A DNA stretch of 64,000 nt from Desulfovibrio sp. GTDB taxonomy: Bacteria; Desulfobacterota; Desulfovibrionia; Desulfovibrionales; Desulfovibrionaceae. The notes under the pieces were generated by a model. It was not told the DNA's origin, did no database searches, and saw only the letters and a program-made list of their open reading frames with translations. Both the position numbers and the translations under genes were made by a program. Shown piece after piece: positions 61,120 through 64,000 of the stretch. Position 1 is the first letter of the stretch; the number at the start of each line of letters is the position of its first letter. The stretch spans positions 1 to 64,000 of the forward strand of contig JACRDI010000004.1 in assembly GCA_016218665.1 (NCBI GenBank), given 5' to 3'.

Positions 61120-62216
61120 TGGCCGGACAGGGCGGAGACATGTGCGCGGCGCGGCGCAGCACCGTGCGGGCCGTGCTGGCGGTCTCCGCCCTGTTCCTGT
61201 GCCTGGCGATCACCGTCGCCCTGGCCTGCGGCGCGGGCAGCTTCCCCGCCCCGCCGGGAGAGGTGCTGCGCGCCCTGGCCCAGGCTGCGGGCATTCCCTG
61301 GGGCGAGCCGGTGGACCCTGCCCTGGCCGTGGTGGTGGTGGACATCCGCCTGGCCCGCGTGCTGCTGGCCGGGCTGGCCGGGGCCTCCCTGGCCGTGGCG
61401 GGCGCGGCCTTCCAGGGCGTGCTCAGAAATCCCCTGGCCGACTCCTTCACCCTGGGCGTGTCCGGCGGAGCGGCCTTCGGGGCGTCGCTGGCCATTTTGA
61501 GCGGCATCGCCGGGGAGGCGGCGCTGGCTGGCGAGGCCCGGGTGCTGCCCGCCTGCGCCCTGGCCGGGGCCCTTGCGGCGCTCGCCCTGGTGCTTGGCCT
61601 CGCGCGGGCCGGGGGCGGGCCGCTTTCCTCCCTGCGGCGGGAAACCGTGGTGCTGGCCGGCATCGTGGTCTCCACCTTCCTCTCGGCCCTCATCTCGCTT
61701 TTGAAGAGCCTGGACGAGGAGTCCGTGGCCAGCATCGTGTTCTGGATCATGGGCAGCTTCCAGGGCCGGGGCTTCGAGCACGCGCAGCTGGCCTGGCCGT
61801 ACATGCTTGTGGGCGCGGCGCTGGTGTTCTGGCGCGCCCGACAGCTGGACCTGCTGGCCCTGGGCGAGATCCAGGCGCGCATGCTGGGCCTCGACGCCGG
61901 GCGCGCGCGGCTGTGGCTGCTCCTGGGGGCGAGCCTGCTCTCCGGCGCGGCCGTGGCGGTGTCCGGGGTCATCGGCTTCGTGGGGCTGGTGGTGCCGCAT
62001 CTGGTCCGGCTGATGCTGGGCGCGGGCCATGCGCGGCTGCTGCCCGCCTCGGCCCTGCTGGGCGCGCTGCTGCTCATCTGGGCCGACGTCGTCGCGCGCA
62101 GCATCCTGCCCGGCGGGGCGGAGATGCCCGTGGGCGTGGTCACGGCGCTCATGGGCGGGCCGTTCTTCTGCCTCATCCTGGCCCGGCGCGGCCTCTCCCG
62201 CGGGAGAGATGCATGA
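61119..62216 (+). CDS. FecCD/BtuC-type ABC transporter permease
   Basis: DIRLARVLLAGLAGASLAVAGAAFQGVLRNPLADSFTLGVSGGAAFGA, FVGLVVPHLVRLMLGAGH. Confidence 0.94.
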   Translation: MAGQGGDMCAARRSTVRAVLAVSALFLCLAITVALACGAGSFPAPPGEVLRALAQAAGIPWGEPVDPALAVVVVDIRLARVLLAGLAGASLAVAGAAFQGVLRNPLADSFTLGVSGGAAFGASLAILSGIAGEAALAGEARVLPACALAGALAALALVLGLARAGGGPLSSLRRETVVLAGIVVSTFLSALISLLKSLDEESVASIVFWIMGSFQGRGFEHAQLAWPYMLVGAALVFWRARQLDLLALGEIQARMLGLDAGRARLWLLLGASLLSGAAVAVSGVIGFVGLVVPHLVRLMLGAGHARLLPASALLGALLLIWADVVARSILPGGAEMPVGVVTALMGGPFFCLILARRGLSRGRDA

Positions 62217-63010
62217 TCCGCGCGCGCGGCCTGACCTGCGGCTACGGCGGCCGCCCGGTGCTGCACGGCGTGGACCTGCGCCTCGCGCCGGGCGAGTTCG
62301 CGGCCCTGCTGGGGCCCAACGGCTCCGGCAAGACCACCCTGCTCTCCGCCCTGGCGGGCCTTGTGCGGCCCATGGACGGCGCGGTGGAGCTTGGCGACAG
62401 AGACATTTCCGGCCTGTCCGCGCGGGAGCGGGCGCGGCTCGTGTCCTGCGTGCCCCAGAGCGCCAGCGCCCCGGCGGGCTTCACCGTGCGCGAGCTGGTG
62501 CTCATGGGCCGTTTTGCGCACACCGGGCTCCTGGGCGGCTACGGCCCCCAGGACGAAGAGGCGGCCCTGGCCGCCCTGGTTGATGCCGGCTGCGCGGAAC
62601 TGGCCCAGCGCCAGGCGGCGGAGCTCTCCGGCGGGGAGTGGCAGCGGGTGCTTCTGGCGCGCGCCCTGTGCCAGGGGCGCAATGCCTTGCTTCTGGACGA
62701 GGCCACCAGCGCCCTGGACCTGGCCCGGCGCGTGGAGGCCTTCGACCTGCTCTCGCGGGTCAACGCGGGCGGCGGAACCATCCTGGTGGCCGTGCACGAC
62801 CTGAACCTGGCCGCCCTCTACTGCCCCAGGCTGATTTTCCTCAAGGGCGGGCGCGTGGTGCTGGATGGCCCGGCCCGCGACGTGTTCACCGAGGCGAACC
62901 TGAAGGACATCTATGCGACGGATATTCGCGTGGCTCCGCACCCGGTCACCGGCGCGCCCCAGGCGCACCTGGTGCCTGGCGCCGGTCCTGCTGCTCATAC
63001 TGCTGGCTAG
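62213..63010 (+). CDS. FecE/BtuD-type ABC transporter ATP-binding protein
   Basis: LLGPNGSGKTTLLSALAGLV, LSGGEWQRVLLARALCQ, LLLDEATSALDLA; ATGA overlap with the permease. Confidence 0.93.
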   Translation: MIRARGLTCGYGGRPVLHGVDLRLAPGEFAALLGPNGSGKTTLLSALAGLVRPMDGAVELGDRDISGLSARERARLVSCVPQSASAPAGFTVRELVLMGRFAHTGLLGGYGPQDEEAALAALVDAGCAELAQRQAAELSGGEWQRVLLARALCQGRNALLLDEATSALDLARRVEAFDLLSRVNAGGGTILVAVHDLNLAALYCPRLIFLKGGRVVLDGPARDVFTEANLKDIYATDIRVAPHPVTGAPQAHLVPGAGPAAHTAG

Positions 63011-63917
63011 CGCAAACTCCCCGGCCCTGGCCGAGGTCCGCGTGACGGACGACACCGGCCGGGAGATCGTGCTGGAGCGACCGGCCGCGAGGGTCATCGC
63101 GCTGTACGGGGCGTTCAACGAGATCCTGGACGGGCTGGGCCGGGCGGAGACGATCGTGGCGCGCACCAACGCCGATGTGACGCCCGCGCGCATCGCCCGG
63201 CTGCCGGTCATCGGCACGCACATGCGGCCGAACATCGAGGCCGTGCTGGCGCAGAAGCCGGACCTGGTGCTGCAGATGGCCGGGCGCAAGGAGGCCTCCC
63301 TGCCTGTGGACGCGCTGGCGAAGCGCGGCGTGCGCGTGGCCGTGTTCCGCGCGGGCAGCTTCGCCGAGCTTTTCAGCGTCATCCGCCGGGTGGGCGTGCT
63401 CACCGGGGCCGAGGCCCAGGCGGAAGCCATGGTGCGCGGCCTGGAGGAACGCCTCGCCGCCCTGGACGCCAGGATCGCCGCCACAAAGGAGCGCCCCCGC
63501 GTGTTCTTCGAGGTGCGTTCGCCGAACATGCTGGCCGCAGGACGCTCCGGCCTCGTGGCGGAGATCATCCGCCGCGCCGGGGGCGCGAACTGCGTGGAGG
63601 AAAAGGGCAAGTTCGCCCGCCTGAGCGAGGAGGAGATCGTGCGCCTTGCGCCCGAGGCCTACCTCATCCAGCGCGGCCCCATGAACCCGGCCCCGCTGCC
63701 GCTTTCCAAACGCCCGCGCCTGCGGAGCATCCCGGCAGCGGCAAACGGCCGCGCCTGGTTCGTGGACGAGCGCAAGTATTCCCGCCCGGGCCCCAAGAGC
63801 GTGGACGCGGCCGAGGAGCTGGCCGCCCTGTTGCACCCGGAGCTTTCCAAGACACCATCCGCGCCCCCGGCCAGGACGAACACCTCGGCCAAGGGCGCGA
63901 AAAAGGACAGCAAATGA
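62913..63917 (+). CDS. FepB/BtuF-type ABC transporter substrate-binding protein
   Basis: Signal peptide then VRVTDDTGREIVLERPAARVIALYGAFNEILDGLG; 98-nt overlap with the ATPase gene. Confidence 0.9.
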   Translation: MRRIFAWLRTRSPARPRRTWCLAPVLLLILLASANSPALAEVRVTDDTGREIVLERPAARVIALYGAFNEILDGLGRAETIVARTNADVTPARIARLPVIGTHMRPNIEAVLAQKPDLVLQMAGRKEASLPVDALAKRGVRVAVFRAGSFAELFSVIRRVGVLTGAEAQAEAMVRGLEERLAALDARIAATKERPRVFFEVRSPNMLAAGRSGLVAEIIRRAGGANCVEEKGKFARLSEEEIVRLAPEAYLIQRGPMNPAPLPLSKRPRLRSIPAAANGRAWFVDERKYSRPGPKSVDAAEELAALLHPELSKTPSAPPARTNTSAKGAKKDSK

Positions 63918-64000
63918 CCCGTTTCGGAACCCTGTACGGCATCGGCGTGGGCCCCGGCGACCCGGACCTCGTGACCCTGAAGGCCGTGAAGATTCTGCAG
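63914..64000 (+). CDS. cobI: Precorrin-2 C20-methyltransferase N-terminus (truncated by window end)
   Basis: MTRFGTLYGIGVGPGDPDLVTLKAVKILQ: tetrapyrrole methylase GxGPGDP N-terminus. Confidence 0.8.
   Translation, partial: MTRFGTLYGIGVGPGDPDLVTLKAVKILQ

Overview
GC-rich bacterial chromosomal window. Gene content (periplasmic CbiK, tupABC, PTS EI/HPr/IID, cobalamin riboswitches) suggests a Desulfovibrionaceae-like Desulfobacterota; this taxonomy is inferred. Positions 1-~9020 are the right-hand part of an integrated mobile element. It ends exactly at a 3' tRNA-Asn(GTT) fragment and carries, all on the minus strand: tyrosine integrase, Fic protein, putative regulator, AlpA-like protein, RepA-like ATPase, zinc-finger/Toprim primase, a lone small-terminase-like protein, an unknown protein and the start of a type I R-M HsdM. 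This resembles a phage satellite (PICI-like), with an iteron-like TGTCCGG array at the 3' end of the repA-like gene. From ~9.1 kb onward the window is mostly ordinary core genome: trpS, aminotransferase, HD-GYP, M16 protease, mlaEFDC-mlaA, argJ, secA, glcD/Fe-S pair, smpB, PTS genes, bioB, rsmI, rlmD-like, tupABC, a split CheA-type signalling cassette, and a cobalamin-riboswitch-controlled cbiK/ABC-importer/cobI operon. Notable non-genic signals: two ~150-bp long-palindrome elements 8.4 kb apart that share a conserved apical loop and abut the stop codons of argJ and smpB, a tandem dyad operator before tupA, a perfect 9-5-9 palindrome over a candidate promoter of a 47-aa membrane peptide, and an EndoQ-like/UvrD helicase fusion ending in a beta-clamp-like motif. 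All calls come from reading the sequence and supplied ORFs; no database search was run.
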